Counted from the stretch's first letter, positions 1 through 11,944 are shown. The stretch is DNA of 64,000 nucleotides from Catonia carolina (GCA_035578175.1 JAQMRL010000008.1:6362883-6426882); one strand, 5' to 3'. Notes: generated by a model not told the origin, from the letters alone. Program-made: numbers and translations.

Positions 1-528
1 ACATCTGATGAAACGTGGGTTTTTATTTATGATCCGGAAACAAAGCGCCAATCCATGCACAAGAAGACCCGAACTTCACCGATAGCCAAAAAAGCTCGAA
101 TGAGCAAGTCAAAATTTAAAGCAATATTCATTGTTTTTATTAATATTTGATTGTGTACCTTCACTGGGTTCCTGAAGATCAAACAATTAATCAATATTAC
201 TACCTTGAGGTACTTTCTAAACTTCTTCAAAGAGTAGAGATAAAACGCCCCGAAATGTGGAAGCACAAATCATGGGTTCTCCACCAAGACAATGCGCCAG
301 CTCATTCCGCGTTATCTGTCAAGAGGTTCCTAGACAAGTACAGCATTTTAGTGTTATAACATCCACCTTATTCACCAGATCTTGCACCATGTGACTTCTA
401 CCTGTTCCGTAAGGTGAAATCTACGTTAAAAGGGACACGATTTGAGTTTTGGAAGCTGTGACAGAGAAAACGGCACGTGTCCTGAAGGAGTTGACAGAAG
501 ATGACTTCCAGCACTGTTTCCAACAATT
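1..528 (+). pseudogene. mariner-family (DD34D) transposase relic, cut by the window edge and a K insertion
   Basis: Conceptual translation gives broken mariner transposase: DETWVF near the start (first catalytic D region), then HQDNAPAH at about 285-310 and PDLAPCDFYLF at about 375-410. The spacing between the second and third acidic residues is 34, the mariner DD34D signature. Stops and a frame change make it non-functional. The 5' half lies outside the window. Element K interrupts it at 529-1515 and its 3' end resumes at 1516. The same family recurs at 32980-33110 and 60631-61553. Confidence 0.88.
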
Positions 529-1338
529 AAAAATCTGGCGTGAAACACTCACACAACTTTCTCTTGCCAATGAAAATAATTAACAATAAACCTAACATTA
601 GTATTAAAATATTAGAAATAAACAAAAACTAACCTCAAAAACATAACCTTATTTTAATCATGAGTGAATGATGCAAAATGACAATCGAACTCAGTTTGGC
701 TTAAAAATACGGAAAATCACGCTTTCACGCTAAACTAGGCTCTGTAGAGAAAAATGCTCTAAACAAAAGTTGTAGATCTTTTAATTTTCTATAAATTTAA
801 TTATATACACTTTTGTCGTAAAATGCATACTAAGACCGAAATGTTTAAAAAATCGATTTTTTTCACGTTTTCGTGAGAAAAAAAAACAGAAAATCGCAAA
901 TTACCGCTAAACTAAGCGTTATACAAAAAAATGTTTGAAACAGAAGTTGTAGGTTTTTAAATTCTCTACAACTTTTATTATATAAGTTTTTGCGCTTAAA
1001 TTTATATTAAAGCCGTAATCTTAAAAAAACAACGTTTTTACGTGAAAACAGCCTCACCGAGAATTTCAGCAAACATGGCGCCTACCCTATCTTGTAGAGA
1101 ATAAAAAATTGAGTAAAATAGGCGATTTAAAAAAAAATCGTAGGACCAGTTTTTGAGAAAATCGCAAAAAAGTGAAAAATTATACGAATAAACTACTACT
1201 TCCGGTTGACCGATTTTGATGAAAATGTTCGTGTCGGGTCCGGTAGTGGTATGTAAATTAAGTTTCAAGTTTCAAGTTCATACGATGTTCCGTTCTTGAG
1301 ATATTCTGTTCACACACAGACACACACACACACACACA

Positions 1339-1380
<42 letters not shown>

Positions 1381-1515
1381 AATCGCTAAAAACATGTTTT
1401 TTGGGTTCAGGGGGTCTGAAAACGTATAGATCCGGTGAAAACTCGATTTCGAAAAATCGACATGAAAACAATACTTTCCTTCCTATATATTCATATAGGC
1501 AAGAGAAAGTAAAAA
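529..1515 (-). mobile_element. element K copy 1, full length
   Basis: Starts with AAAAATCTGGCGTGAAACAC (the reverse complement of the K 3' hairpin end) and finishes with GGCAAGAGAAAGTAAAAA. It carries a (CA)n tract at about 1314-1378. It sits inside the mariner relic; the related mariner sequence at about 61420-61440 shows the uninterrupted context. The junction falls in an A-run (T-run on the other strand) and no target duplication is visible. Confidence 0.9.
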
Positions 1516-1639
1516 TTCGCATGTAGCGTTGTAGAGATAGAGAAGGAGTGTATATAGAAGGTGACAATAAGTGAATATGTATAAAATAAAAATAAAATAT
1601 TTTACAACGTCAGTCTCGTTATTTAATAGCCACACCTCG
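1516..1639 (+). mobile_element. mariner 3' end and terminal inverted repeat
   Basis: Continues the interrupted mariner. It carries the 3' noncoding end and a terminal repeat reading TATTTAATAGCCACACCTCG, which is the inverse of the end at 60631 (CAAGGTGTGGCTATTAAATA). No coding potential remains. Confidence 0.85.
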
Positions 1640-1735
1640 TGCACATCATCCTCATCTCATTGCGTCATGGGGTTGGTGATTGTTCTAAATTGAAGAGAGG
1701 TAGTGACGTACACACGTTAGGGTTAAAAAACAAAC
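1640..1735 (+). mobile_element. SINE D, 5'-truncated copy
   Basis: Matches only the 3' part of SINE D (CATCATCCTCATCTCATTG, then GGGTTG, ATTGTTCTAAATTGAA). It abuts the mariner terminal repeat. The tRNA-like head is missing. Confidence 0.65.
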
Positions 1736-1744
1736 AAATTTATA

Positions 1745-2253
1745 ATAAAGGAATTACCATTTAATAAGAAAAGTCGACTGACTACAAACATTGATTTACA
1801 GATTAGGAAAAATTTCTTAAAACATTATGTTTGGAGTGTAGCATTATACGGAAGTGAAACGTGGGTGATAGGGGCTGTAGAACGGAAGAGGATAGAAGCT
1901 TTTGAAATGTGGTGTTATAGGAAAATGTTAAAGATTGGGTGGGTGGACAAAATAAGTAATTTAGAGGTTCTTAGGCGAGTGGATGAAAAAAGAAGTATAT
2001 GGAAGCATCTTACCAAAAGAAGGGATAGGCTAGTGGGGCATATCCTAAGACATCCAGGTATTGGGCTATCAATAATGGAGGGTAACATTGAGGGAGTAAA
2101 TTGTAGAGGAGGCAAAGATTAGAATATATAAAGCAAATTACAAAAGATGTAGGGTGTTACAGGTATGTAGATATGAAACGACTTGCGCAAGATAGAACAG
2201 GTTGGAGAACTGCATCAAACCAGTCGAGAGACTGATGATAAAAAAAAAAAAAG
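1745..2253 (+). pseudogene. LINE reverse-transcriptase C-terminal remnant (RTE/BovB-like group), copy 1
   Basis: Translation shows ALYGSETWVIGAVERKRIE, EAFEMWCYRKMLKI and NLEVLRRV, the C-terminal part of endonuclease/reverse-transcriptase proteins of the RTE-like LINE group in insects. A frameshift follows, then a tail reading RLAQDRTGWRTASNQSRD, ending at GACTGATGAT plus an A-run at about 2240-2253. Only the last ~150 residues are present, consistent with 5' truncation. The same family, in minus orientation, occupies 62110-62835 with about 85-90% similarity by eye. The clade call is inferred from remembered motifs. Confidence 0.8.
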
Positions 2254-2283
2254 TCGGACGATTCACAAATAAATTGATAAATA

Positions 2284-3262
2284 CAGTAGAATCTCGGTAG
2301 TCCGGCCGTGCAGTAGTCCGACACCTCCAGTAATCCGTCCCTCAAAATATTAGGCCTTAAAGTATGAAACCTCACCCAGGACAGATTTTGGTGAAAGATT
2401 TAAATTGAATTAGGGAAATCAACTCGACCTAATTACGGCGGATTTAATACAACATGTATGTTTAGGATTTGATTAAAGAAATGAATAAGCAGACCGTAAT
2501 TATTGTTAAATGCAATAATTTTTGGCCTTTCATCCAAAACCCAGAACTGGGTCATACTCTATACTTCATGCTAAATTGACAACGAAACGTAATTCTCACA
2601 ACACGAACACCCCCACACCGCACTAATCGATGTCGATAACCGATAATTATGTTCAGTAAAATTACTACAGAAGTACTCAGCAAACCTTTTTTAATTAGTT
2701 AATTTAATTTAAAATCTTGCCCATAACAGACAGGTGGAGTGTCAAATTATTTACACCCAATCTGTTCGTTGCAGGGCTAAAATGAAAAGTTCTGTTTCCT
2801 ATCACATGGTCAGCCAATTAAATGACTGAATCATTTAAGAACAGAAGAGGTAGAGATGTAAAAGACACTAATCAGAGTTATCTCCTCTGAAAGTAATGAT
2901 TTTCATTATACAGCCAGACCCTGTGGTAAAAGAAGTGAAAGTGTCATTTGCAGAGTGGAGTATGTGCTTTTCAGAGGGCCCGGCATGCTGATAAGCATAC
3001 TTTTCTACTCAGTGAGGAAGGCAATTATAAACCACCTCACTCCTCGTTTTACTTATAAAAGCCTCTAAAGGTTCAAACCAGCCTTTTGGCTGATGACCTA
3101 AACAACAACAATTTAAAATCACATAGAAATCAATGCATATTCATTTTTTGTTTAAATTTATAATTTATAGTTCCAAAATTCCAACACATCCATTAATCCG
3201 GCATTTTCAGTAATCCGGCACCCTCTCGGTCCCGAATCGGCCGGACTACTGAGATTCTAATG
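2284..3262. mobile_element. pogo/Tigger-like non-autonomous DNA transposon with nested SINE A
   Basis: Terminal inverted repeats: left CAGTAGAATCTCGGTAGTCC; the right end, read inverted, is CATTAGAATCTCAGTAGTCC. Both ends are flanked by TA (2282-2283 and 3263-3264), the Tc1/mariner/pogo target duplication. The interior has AGTAATCCG-type subterminal repeats and no transposase ORF. A SINE A sits at 2717-3110. A fragment of the same right end is at 33760-33832. Confidence 0.8.
2717..3110 (+). mobile_element. SINE A, full-length copy, nested in pogo-like element
   Basis: Reference copy for SINE A (about 395 bp). The 5' end TTGCCCATAACAGACAGG leads into a hairpin of about 12 bp stem (AGTGT...ACAC). 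The body includes a palindromic GGGCCCGGCATGCTGATAAG, and the tail reads ACCTAAACAACAACA. A perfect 10-bp target duplication ATTTAAAATC is at 2707-2716 and 3111-3120. No clear pol III A/B boxes were found, so its class (SINE versus short LINE derivative) is an inference from the tail, truncations and duplications. Confidence 0.85.
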
Positions 3263-3274
3263 TAAATTAAAATA

Positions 3275-4264
3275 AAAAATCTGGTGTGAAACACTCACAC
3301 AACTTTCTCTTGCCAATGCAAATAATTAACAATAAACCTAACATTAGTATTAAAACATTAGAAATGAACAAAAACTAACCTCAAAAACATAACCTTATTT
3401 TAATCATGAGTGAATGACGCAAAATGACAATCGAACTCAGTTTGGCTTAAAAATACGGAAAATCACGTTTTCACGCTAAACTAGGCTCTGTAGAGAAAAA
3501 TGCTCTAAACAAAAGTTGTAGATCTTTTAATTTTCTATAAATTTAATTATATACACTTTTGTCGTAAAATGCATACTAAGACCGAAATGTTAAAAAAATC
3601 GATTTTTCTCACGTTTTCGTGAGAAAAAAAACAGAAAATCGCAAATTACCGCTAAACTAAGCGTTATACAAAAAAATGTTTGAAACAGAAGTTGTAGGTC
3701 TTTAAATTCTCTACAACTTTTAATATATAAGTTTTTGCGCTAAAATTTATATTTGAGCCGTAATCTTAAAAAAACAACGTTTTTACGTGAAACAGCCTTA
3801 AGCAGAATTTCAGCAAACATGGCGCCTACCCTATCTTGTAGAGAATAAAAAATTGAGTAAAATAGGCGATTTTAAAAAAAATCGTAGGACCAGTTTTTGA
3901 GAAAATCGCACAAAAACTGAAAAATTATACGAATAAACTACTACTTCCGGTTGACCGATTTTGATGAAAATGTTCATGTCGCGTCCGGTAGTGGTATGTA
4001 ACTTAAGTTTCAAGTTTCAAGTTCGTACAATGTTCCGTTCTTGAGATATTCTGTTCACACACAGACAGACACACACACCACACACACACACACACACACT
4101 CACACACACACACACACACACAGAGACCAATCGCTAAAAACATGTTTTTTGGGTTCAGGGGGTCTGAAAACGTATAGATCCGGTGAAAACTCGATTTCGA
4201 AAAATCGACATGAAAACAATACTTTCCTTCCTATATATTCATTTAGGCAAGAGAAAGAAAAAAA
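3275..4264 (-). mobile_element. element K copy 2, full length
   Basis: Has both K ends in minus orientation and a mixed CA/GACA microsatellite at about 4056-4122. Very similar to copy 1 across the whole length, suggesting recent amplification. It lies about a dozen bases beyond the pogo-like element. Confidence 0.9.
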
Positions 4265-4601
4265 ACTAACCAACAGAGAGGGCGATAAGTTGTTAACAAA
4301 CAAGACCTTGACAGACGACAAGTTTCGTACTACTATAATTAAATTTAATGCTTGACTTGAGTTGGTGAGGTGTACGAATGAATCCGTGGCATTTAAGCCA
4401 TTTAAGGTAATGAAAGAAGAAGTGAAAAGGCCTTTAAAAGAAGCCTAAATTGTAAATTTAATAACAGTTCTTCTACGCTCCGCTCCATCTTTAGTGGGAC
4501 GACAAATAAAATGTTCTAACTCGAGTCTGTATCGCATCTTGACTCTTCCTAATATAGAATAATATCATAAGCGTATTTCAAGTTTGTTTTTTAGTTCATA
4601 T
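4265..4601. other. unassigned sequence, no gene seen
   Basis: AT-rich sequence between K copy 2 and SINE A. I see no splice-bounded ORF, no RNA gene and no other recognised repeat here. Confidence 0.5.
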
Positions 4602-4610
4602 TTCGTTCTC

Positions 4611-5007
4611 CTGCCCATAACAGACAGGCGGAGTGTCAAATTATTTACACTCAATCTGTTCGTTGCAAAGCAAAAATAAATAGTTCTGTTTCTTATCACA
4701 TGGTCAGTTAATTAAATGACTGAATCATTTAAGAACAGAAGAGGTAGAGGTGTAAAAGATACTAGTCAGAGTTAGCTTCTCTGAAAGTAATGAATTTCAC
4801 TATACAGCCGGACCCTGTGGTGAATGGAGTGAAGTTGTCATTTCCAGAGTGGAAAATATGTGCTTTTCAAAGGGCTCGGCATGCTGATAAGTGTACTTTT
4901 CCACTCAGTGAGGAAGTTATTGGTAAACCACCTCACTCCTCGTTTTACTTAGTAAAACCTTTAGAGGTTCAAACCAGCCTTTCGGCTATTGACCTAAACA
5001 ACAACAA
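4611..5007 (+). mobile_element. SINE A, full-length copy
   Basis: Runs from CTGCCCATAACAGACAGG to CTAAACAACAACAA. A perfect 9-bp target duplication TTCGTTCTC is at 4602-4610 and 5008-5016. An empty version of the same site is in the window at about 6051-6075 (TAGTTCATAATTCCTTCTTA), directly showing this is an insertion. Confidence 0.9.
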
Positions 5008-5168
5008 TTCGTTCTCATAAACCTTTAAATCTCCGTTAATCTTAGGTGCTTCGTTTATTCGGACATGAATTGATCGGTACTGTTTAGAAAGACTAAAAAG
5101 TCTGGTGTGAAACACTTAAATACTTATTCTGTTACTTATGTACTAAATAATTTTAACAATATGATCTA

Positions 5169-6050
5169 TTTTTACTTTCTCTTGCCTGTATGAATATATA
5201 TGAAGGAAAGTAGGCCTATTGTTTTCATGTCGATTTTTCGAAATCGAGTTTTCACCGGATCTACACGTTTTCAGACCCCCTGAACCCAACAAAACATGTT
5301 TTTAGCGATTGGTGTGTGCGTGCGTGCGTGCGTGCGTGTGTGTGTGTGTACGCGCGCGCGCGCGCGCGCGCGTACAGAATATCTCAAGACTGGTCTTTTC
5401 TCAAAAACTGGTCTTACGATTTTTTAAAAAATCGCCTGGTTTACTAATTTTTTTTATGCTCTACATGAACAGGTAGGCACCATGTTTGCTGAAATTCTTG
5501 GGGAGGCTGTTTTCACGTAAAAATTTAATTTTTTTAAGATTTCGGCTTTAATATGCATTTTAGCGCAAAAATTTATATAATAAAAGATGTAGAGAATTTA
5601 AAATACACTACAACTTTTATTTCAAACATTTTGTTTGTATAACGCTTTTTTAGTGGTAATTAGCGATTTTCTGTTTTTTTCTCACGAAAACATGTGAAAA
5701 ATCGATTTTTTTAAGATTTCGGGCTTAGTATGCATTTAACGACAGAAGTGTATAATCAAATTCATAGTAAATTAAAAGATCTACAACTTTTATTTAAAGC
5801 ATTTTTCTCTACAGTCTACAGTCAGTTTCTCTACAGCCTAGTTTAGCGTGAAAGAGTGATTTTCCGTATTTTTAAGCTAAACTGAGGTTGATTTTCATTT
5901 TGCGTCTTTCACTCATGATTAAAATTAGGTCATGTTTATTGAGGTTAGTTTTTGTTTATTTCTAATGTTTTGTTAATAATGTTAGGTTTATTGTTATAAT
6001 TATTCGCATTGGCAAGAGAAAGTAGTGTGAGTGTTTAACACAAGATTTTT
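5169..6050 (+). mobile_element. element K copy 3
   Basis: Begins TTTTTACTTTCTCTTGCC and ends AACACAAGATTTTT. The microsatellite block is (GCGT)n/(GT)n/(CG)n at 5311-5372. It lacks about 150 bp after the microsatellite compared with full copies, including the block before CAAAAACTGGTC. Confidence 0.88.
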
Positions 6051-6228
6051 TAGTTCATAATTCCTTCTTATAAACCTTTAAATCTCCGTTAATCTTTTAG
6101 GTGCTCCGTTTATTCGGACATAAACTAATCAATACTGTTTAGAAAGACTAAAATAAAAAAGTCTGGTGTGAAACACATACATGACATTCTGTTATCAATG
6201 TAATAAATAATTTTAACAATATGATCTA

Positions 6229-7250
<1,022 letters not shown>

Positions 7251-7254
7251 AATC

Positions 7255-7990
7255 AAAGATTATGGCAATCAAGGAAAGATGGCCGGTTCGGTCAAAAATT
7301 ATACGTGGTAATCGAAATATAGAACAAGTTAAAGATTTTAAATATTTAGGTGACAAGATTTCCTACGACAAAGATGATGACGTGAGTGAAAAACTGGTAA
7401 AATTCAGCGCTGTATGAGGTTCTTATTCGCAGGACAATAGGAAAGAAAACGAAACAGGACACCCAAATGAAATTTTTATACATACAAAAATCTGGTGTGA
7501 AACACACAAAACTTTCTCTTGCCAGTGCAAATAGTTAACAATAAACCTAACATTAGTATAAAACATAGAATTAGGTTATGTTTATTGAGGTTAGTTTTTT
7601 GTTTATTTCTAATCATATATGAAAGACGTAAAATGAAAATCGATCTCAGTTTGCCTTAAAAATAAGGAAAATACTTCTTTCACGCTAAACTAGGAAATTA
7701 AATTTTATATGAAATAAAATGAAGTTTTATACAGCAATGGTTGTACCACTAATAACATATGGGTGTCATTACAGAGGAATGAATCTCCTATTGAGGCTAT
7801 TGAAATGAGATTTTTGTGGGGAGTCAAAGGTTGTACCCGGTTAGATAGAGTACAGATATCAGATGAATTGATGTCCCATAGCCGAGCGAGTGAGAGGGAG
7901 ATATGTGGCAAAACTACGCATGCGCCTGTAGGTCTTTACCGCTATAATCCAAATCTGAAAACATACTACAGTCGTTATCTTGCTCGTTAG
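7255..7990 (+). pseudogene. LINE reverse-transcriptase remnant (RTE-like), split by a K fragment
   Basis: The left part (7265-7485) translates as EQVKDFKYLGDKISYD, a typical end-of-RT motif. The right part (7717-7990) gives MKFYTAMVVPLITYGC then, in another frame, IEAIEMRFLWGVKGCTRLDRVQ. These are successive parts of the same LINE protein C-terminus. K fragment 7486-7695 separates them. Frameshifts and stops make it inactive. Confidence 0.8.
7486..7695 (-). mobile_element. element K copy 5, short and internally rearranged
   Basis: Begins with the K 3' end (AAAAATCTGGTGTGAAACAC), but about 7565-7610 runs in the opposite sense (AATTAGGTTATGTTTATTGA), so it contains a micro-inversion. It then stops at CTAAACTAGG. 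A ~20-bp imperfect direct repeat flanks it (7464-7484, AAATGAAATTTTTATACATA; 7717-7736). Confidence 0.8.
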
Positions 7991-8182
7991 TTCACTGCGT
8001 ACATAAACGCTTGCTCACAACAATGAGTAAAATTAAAGACTACTAGGTGAACCTATGCAGGAAAACCTGCAAAAAAGTGTAAATTTGTTTTTATAGAACG
8101 TCTCCTGCTTCTCGGCCTTTCCCTTAATGGATGACTATCTATTAATTTCCTAATGAATGGCAATAGTTTCTAAAAAGAATCG

Positions 8183-9128
8183 AAAAAATCTGGTGTGAAA
8201 CACTCACACAACTTTCTCTTGCCAATGCAAATAATTTACAATATAATTTAACATTAGTAATAAAATATTAGAAATAAACAAAAAACTAACCTCAATAAAC
8301 ATAACCTTATTTTAATCATGAGTGAAACACTCAAAATGAAAATCAACCTCAGTCTGGCTTAAAAATACGGAAAATCACTATTTCACGCTAAACTAGGCTC
8401 TGTAGAGAAAAATACGGTAAATAAAAGTTGTAGATCTTTAAATTTCCTATAAATTTGGTTATATACACTTTTGTCGTAAAATGCATACTAAGGCCAAAAT
8501 CTTAAAAAAATCGATTTTTCACACGTTTTCGTGAGAAAAAAATCAGAAAATCGCTAATTACTGCTAAACTAAGCGTCATACAAAAAAATGTTTGAAACAG
8601 AAGTTGTAGGTTTTTAAATTCTCTACAACTTTTATTATATAAGTTTTTGCGCTAAAATTTATATTATAGCCGTAATCTTAAAAAAACAACGTTTTTACGT
8701 GAAAACAGCCTCACCGAGAATTTCAGCAAACATGGCGCCTACCCTATCTTGTAGAGAATAAAAAATTGAGTAACATAGGCGATTTTTAAAAAAATCGTAG
8801 GGCCAGTTTTTGAGAAAATCGCAAAAAAGTGAAAAATTATACGAATAAACTACTACTTCCGGTTGACCGATTTTGATGAAAATGTTCGTGTCGCGTCCGG
8901 TAGTGGTATGTAACTTAAGTTTCAAGTTTCAAGTCCGTACGATGTTCCGTTCTTGAGATATTCTGTTCACATACACACACACACACACAGACCAATCGCT
9001 AAAAACATGTTTTTTGGGTTCAGGGGGTCTGAAAACGTATAGATCCGGTGAAAACTCGATTTCGAAAAATCGACATGAAAACAATACTTTCCTTCCTATA
9101 TATTCATATAGGCAAGAGAAAGTAAAAA
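8183..9128 (-). mobile_element. element K copy 6, full length
   Basis: Both ends are present (AAAAAATCTGGTGTG and GGCAAGAGAAAGTAAAAATA), with a short CA tract at 8973-8988 and both ~165-bp internal units. It keeps a 76-codon open frame that recurs in other K copies; see the findings. Confidence 0.9.
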
Positions 9129-9251
9129 TACAATAGCTCTGGAAAGAGCTGTTCAAACAAGAGGAAATTATAGCAGAACTTACTGTACACTATTTAAAGT
9201 AACAACCACGCTGGTACGTTCTAAGCAGAGTGTCACTGCTCAGTATTCGGT

Positions 9252-9356
9252 TTTTTCTCTATGTTAATTTCACCGCGTTCCCGCCTCCTTGATTTCTTCG
9301 GTGTTCGTCGTCGTTGGACCACGACCATATGTTTAGTTGCTATAGCAACCAATTTT
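9252..9356. repeat. 105-bp direct repeat, left copy, flanking K copy 7
   Basis: Runs from TTTTTCTCTATGTTAATTTC to TATAGCAACCAATTTT and recurs at 10277-10382 with one or two differences. It carries GTTGCTATAGCAAC at 9336-9349. Confidence 0.9.
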
Positions 9357-10281
9357 ACGTTCTCTTGCCTATATGAATATATAGGAAGGAAAGTATTGTT
9401 TTCATGTCGATTTTAAGAAATCGAGTTTTCACCGGATCTATACGTTTTCAGACCTCCTGAACCCAAAAAACATGTTTTTAGCGATTGGTGTGTGTGTGTG
9501 TGAACAAAATATCTCAAGAACGGAACATCGTACGAACTTGAAACTTGAAACCTAAGTTAAGTACCACTACCGGACTCGACACGAACATTTTCATCAAAAT
9601 CGGTCAACCGGAAGTGGTAGTTTATTCGTATAATTTTTCACTTTTTTGCGATTTTCTCAAAAACTGGTCATACGATTTTTTCTAAAATCACCTGGTTTAC
9701 TACACTTTTTATGCTCTACAAGATAGGGTAGGCGCCATGTTTGCTGAAATTCTGCGTGAGGCTGTTTTTACTTAAAAACATTTTATTTTTAATATTGCGG
9801 CTTTAATATGCATTTTAGCGCAAAACGTTATATAATAAAAGTTGTAGAGAATGTAAAATTCTACAACTTTCATTTCAAACATTTTTTTGTATAACGCTTA
9901 GTTTAGCGATAATTTGCGATTTTCTGTTTTTTTTTCTCACGAAAACGTGAGAAAAATCGATTTTTTTAACATTTCGGTCTTAGTATGCATTTTACGACAA
10001 AAGTGTATATAATTAAATTTATAGAAAATTAAAAGATCTACAACTTTTGTTTAAAGCATTTTTCTCTACAGAGCCTAGTTTAGCGTGAAAGCGTGATTTT
10101 CCGTATTTTTAGGCCAAACTGAGTTCGATTGTCATTTTGCGTCATTCACTCATGATTAAAATAAGGTTATGTTTTTGAGGTTATTTTATTGTTTATTTCT
10201 AATATTTTATTAATAATGTTAGGTTTATTATTAATTATTTGCATTGGCAAGAGAAAGTTGGGTGTTTCACACCAGATTTTT
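9353..10281 (+). mobile_element. element K copy 7, flanked by 105-bp direct repeats
   Basis: Starts TTTTACGTTCTCTTGCC and ends GTGTTTCACACCAGATTTTT. The short (GT)n is at 9489-9502. Both internal tandem units are present. The same 105-bp host segment lies on each side. Confidence 0.9.
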
Positions 10282-10382
10282 CTCTATGTTAGTTTCACCG
10301 CGTTCCCGCCTCCTTGATTTCTTCGGTGTTCGTCGTCGTTGGACCACGACCATATGTTTAGTTGCTATAGCAACCAATTTTT
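10277..10382. repeat. 105-bp direct repeat, right copy, flanking K copy 7
   Basis: Second copy of the segment at 9252-9356. Unlike the left copy, it continues into a relatively GC-rich stretch, so this is probably the original context. Confidence 0.88.
10361..10374. promoter_or_regulatory. candidate RFX X-box (GTTGCTATAGCAAC)
   Basis: Perfect 14-bp inverted repeat GTTGCTATAGCAAC, matching the general RFX X-box form GTTRCY/RGYAAC. It lies in a GC-richer stretch with CGTCGTCGTTGG and is followed about 115 bp later by CTCAAGTAAGTAA, which looks like a plus-strand splice donor. No downstream coding exon was found. An identical motif is duplicated at 9336-9349. Confidence 0.3.
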
Positions 10383-10865
10383 ATTTTGTGTTGTTCATTG
10401 TTGCGGGCGGCGTCGTTCTTCTCTTCTCATTCTCTTCAAGTCTACTTACGAGCATTGTGGTGGTTCTACGGCGATTGCGTTTTCTCTCAAGTAAGTAATT
10501 CATTAATCATTCTTTTATATAGTCACTACTAATGCGTTGGTATACTGTAGTTCGTTGAACTTGCCCTCTTCAACCTGAAATAGCTGTGCAAGATGTGGGA
10601 GGGATAGATAGAGAAAGAAAGAGATATATGCGTACGGTAGTACTGCATTCGGTACGCATTGCTTACCGTATCTCGTTCTTGTTAACTTCACGTATTTTAG
10701 ACCTCCTGTTTTACGGTCTTAAATCAAAATATATGATTTTAATTACTTTTCTGCAAATCTACTTAAACAGGGGATTCATTTGAGCCTACTTCGGGGGAAA
10801 ATTGGTGAAGGTTTAGGTGGTTAAAATCGTGTTGAAAAAGAACTTGCTCGCTATTAATATATATA
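10383..10865. other. non-repetitive sequence, possible first exon with splice donor, otherwise unassigned
   Basis: GC-richer, pyrimidine-rich start (GGCGGCGTCGTTC) with a donor-like AAG/GTAAGTAA context at about 10489-10497. The rest is AT-rich. An 84-residue open frame spans the start, but it begins inside K and has no recognisable domain, so I do not call a protein. Confidence 0.35.
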
Positions 10866-11615
10866 GGGTGATTCAAAAAGAGCGCCGGTTTTGATATATC
10901 AAATTAAGAGATTTATTTTATTGAAAAACTGAAAATAAATACATCAACAAGTTCATCTTACCTTCCGATTTCATGTATGAAAAATGATGTCATGCATGTG
11001 TCCTCCTCTACTGCGCTGGCACGCATTAACTCTGTCCATGAAATTGGATATTACTGTACGACAAGTTTCGACTTCCATTTGCCCGATAACCTGTCGAATT
11101 TCCTCCTTCAAGTCATTGATGTTTCGGGGTTTATTGGCATACACCAATGACTTCAGATGACCCCAAAGAGGAAAGTCACAAGGCGTCAAGTCACACGACC
11201 TTGGTGGCCATTGATGGTCGGAATTACGAGAAATGATGCGATCCTGGAACCGTTCACGGAGCAACAACATTGTTTCTCGTGCAGCGTGACAGGTGGCACC
11301 ATCCTGCTGAAACCACAACTCGTCAATGTCCATTCCATCCAAATGACGCCACAAAAACTCCCTAATCATCGTACGGTATCGGTCTCCATTTACTGTCACG
11401 GCTTGTCCTTCTTGATTTTCAAAAAAGTAAGGGCCGATGACACCGCCCGACCAAAAGCCGCACCAAACTGTCACTCGCTGTGCATACAAGAGAAACTACA
11501 ACTGAATCGTCAATCGGAATGTTCTCCAAAATAGAAATGAAGTCAAACAATGTTGCCAACCGATAAACAAAAATTTACCAGCCGTTTAAAAACCGGCGCT
11601 CTTTTTGAATCACCC
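10866..11615 (-). mobile_element. DD41D mariner (rosa/Visitor-like) copy a, lacking the 5' half of its transposase
   Basis: Terminal inverted repeats GGGTGATTCAAAAAGAGCGC lie at both ends, next to TA-rich flanks. The 5' untranslated end joins directly to the middle of the transposase gene near 11490, so about the first 180 codons are missing. It is related to copy b at 19259-20200, which has lost a different part. Confidence 0.92.
10971..11489 (-). pseudogene. DD41D mariner transposase, C-terminal 172 residues
   Basis: The open frame contains WFQQDGATCHAARET with the second catalytic Asp and SCDLTPCDFPLWG with the third. There are 41 residues between them, which defines the DD41D class of Tc1/mariner transposases. 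The C-terminus reads ISNFMDRVNACQRSRGGH. The DNA-binding domain and first catalytic Asp are absent, so it cannot transpose on its own, although this part has no stops. The apparent N-terminal Met is just the first Met after the deletion. Confidence 0.9.
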
Positions 11616-11944
11616 TTTAGATGTTATTGGAACGGCGCGTATGGCTTGTGCGAGTGAGAGCGTTATGCATTCTCTCACTCCCACGGCCAGGGGACATTAG
11701 TTCATCTGAATACTGTACGTAACAAAGCTATATGAGAAGAGTTAAATGTTCAGACACTGTGTGAAACACTAATAATATAAAAGAGAAACTGGTCCAACCA
11801 TTTACTTCGCAAGCCAGCACACAGACTTCATCTGCGAGCATGGAAATATAAACCTAGAGGGAAGCGAGGCTTAGGAATACCTAAACAGAGATGGATGTCG
11901 TAACAGGCCTTTGATCCTAATCCTTGAGATATGATGATGATGAT

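Larger units (their letters stand above)
4591..6228 (+). repeat. tandemly duplicated unit: flank U plus element K
   Basis: The flank U, starting TTAGTTCATA and containing CTCCGTTAATCTT and ACTGTTTAGAAAGACTAAA, occurs before K copy 3 (4591-4610 plus 5017-5168) and again before K copy 4 (6051-6228). With the K copies this forms U-K-U-K in direct orientation. The first U is split by SINE A. The second is the intact pre-insertion state. Confidence 0.85.

Noticed and set aside
1296..1567. Poly(Thr-His) and poly(Cys-Val) open frames, here and over every other GT/CA tract
   Set aside because: They are translations of dinucleotide repeats inside element K, with no start context or conserved domain.
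4790..5020. Recurrent SINE A frame (about 75 codons: MNFIIQPDPVVNEV...), also at 39603, 43590, 49317, 51810 and 58048
   Set aside because: Same frame in every copy because the copies are similar; copies differ by frame-neutral and stop-creating changes alike, and it ends in the tail. No known domain. Treated as non-coding SINE body.
11157..11534. 125-codon plus-strand frame
   Set aside because: Antisense shadow of the DD41D mariner transposase on the minus strand.
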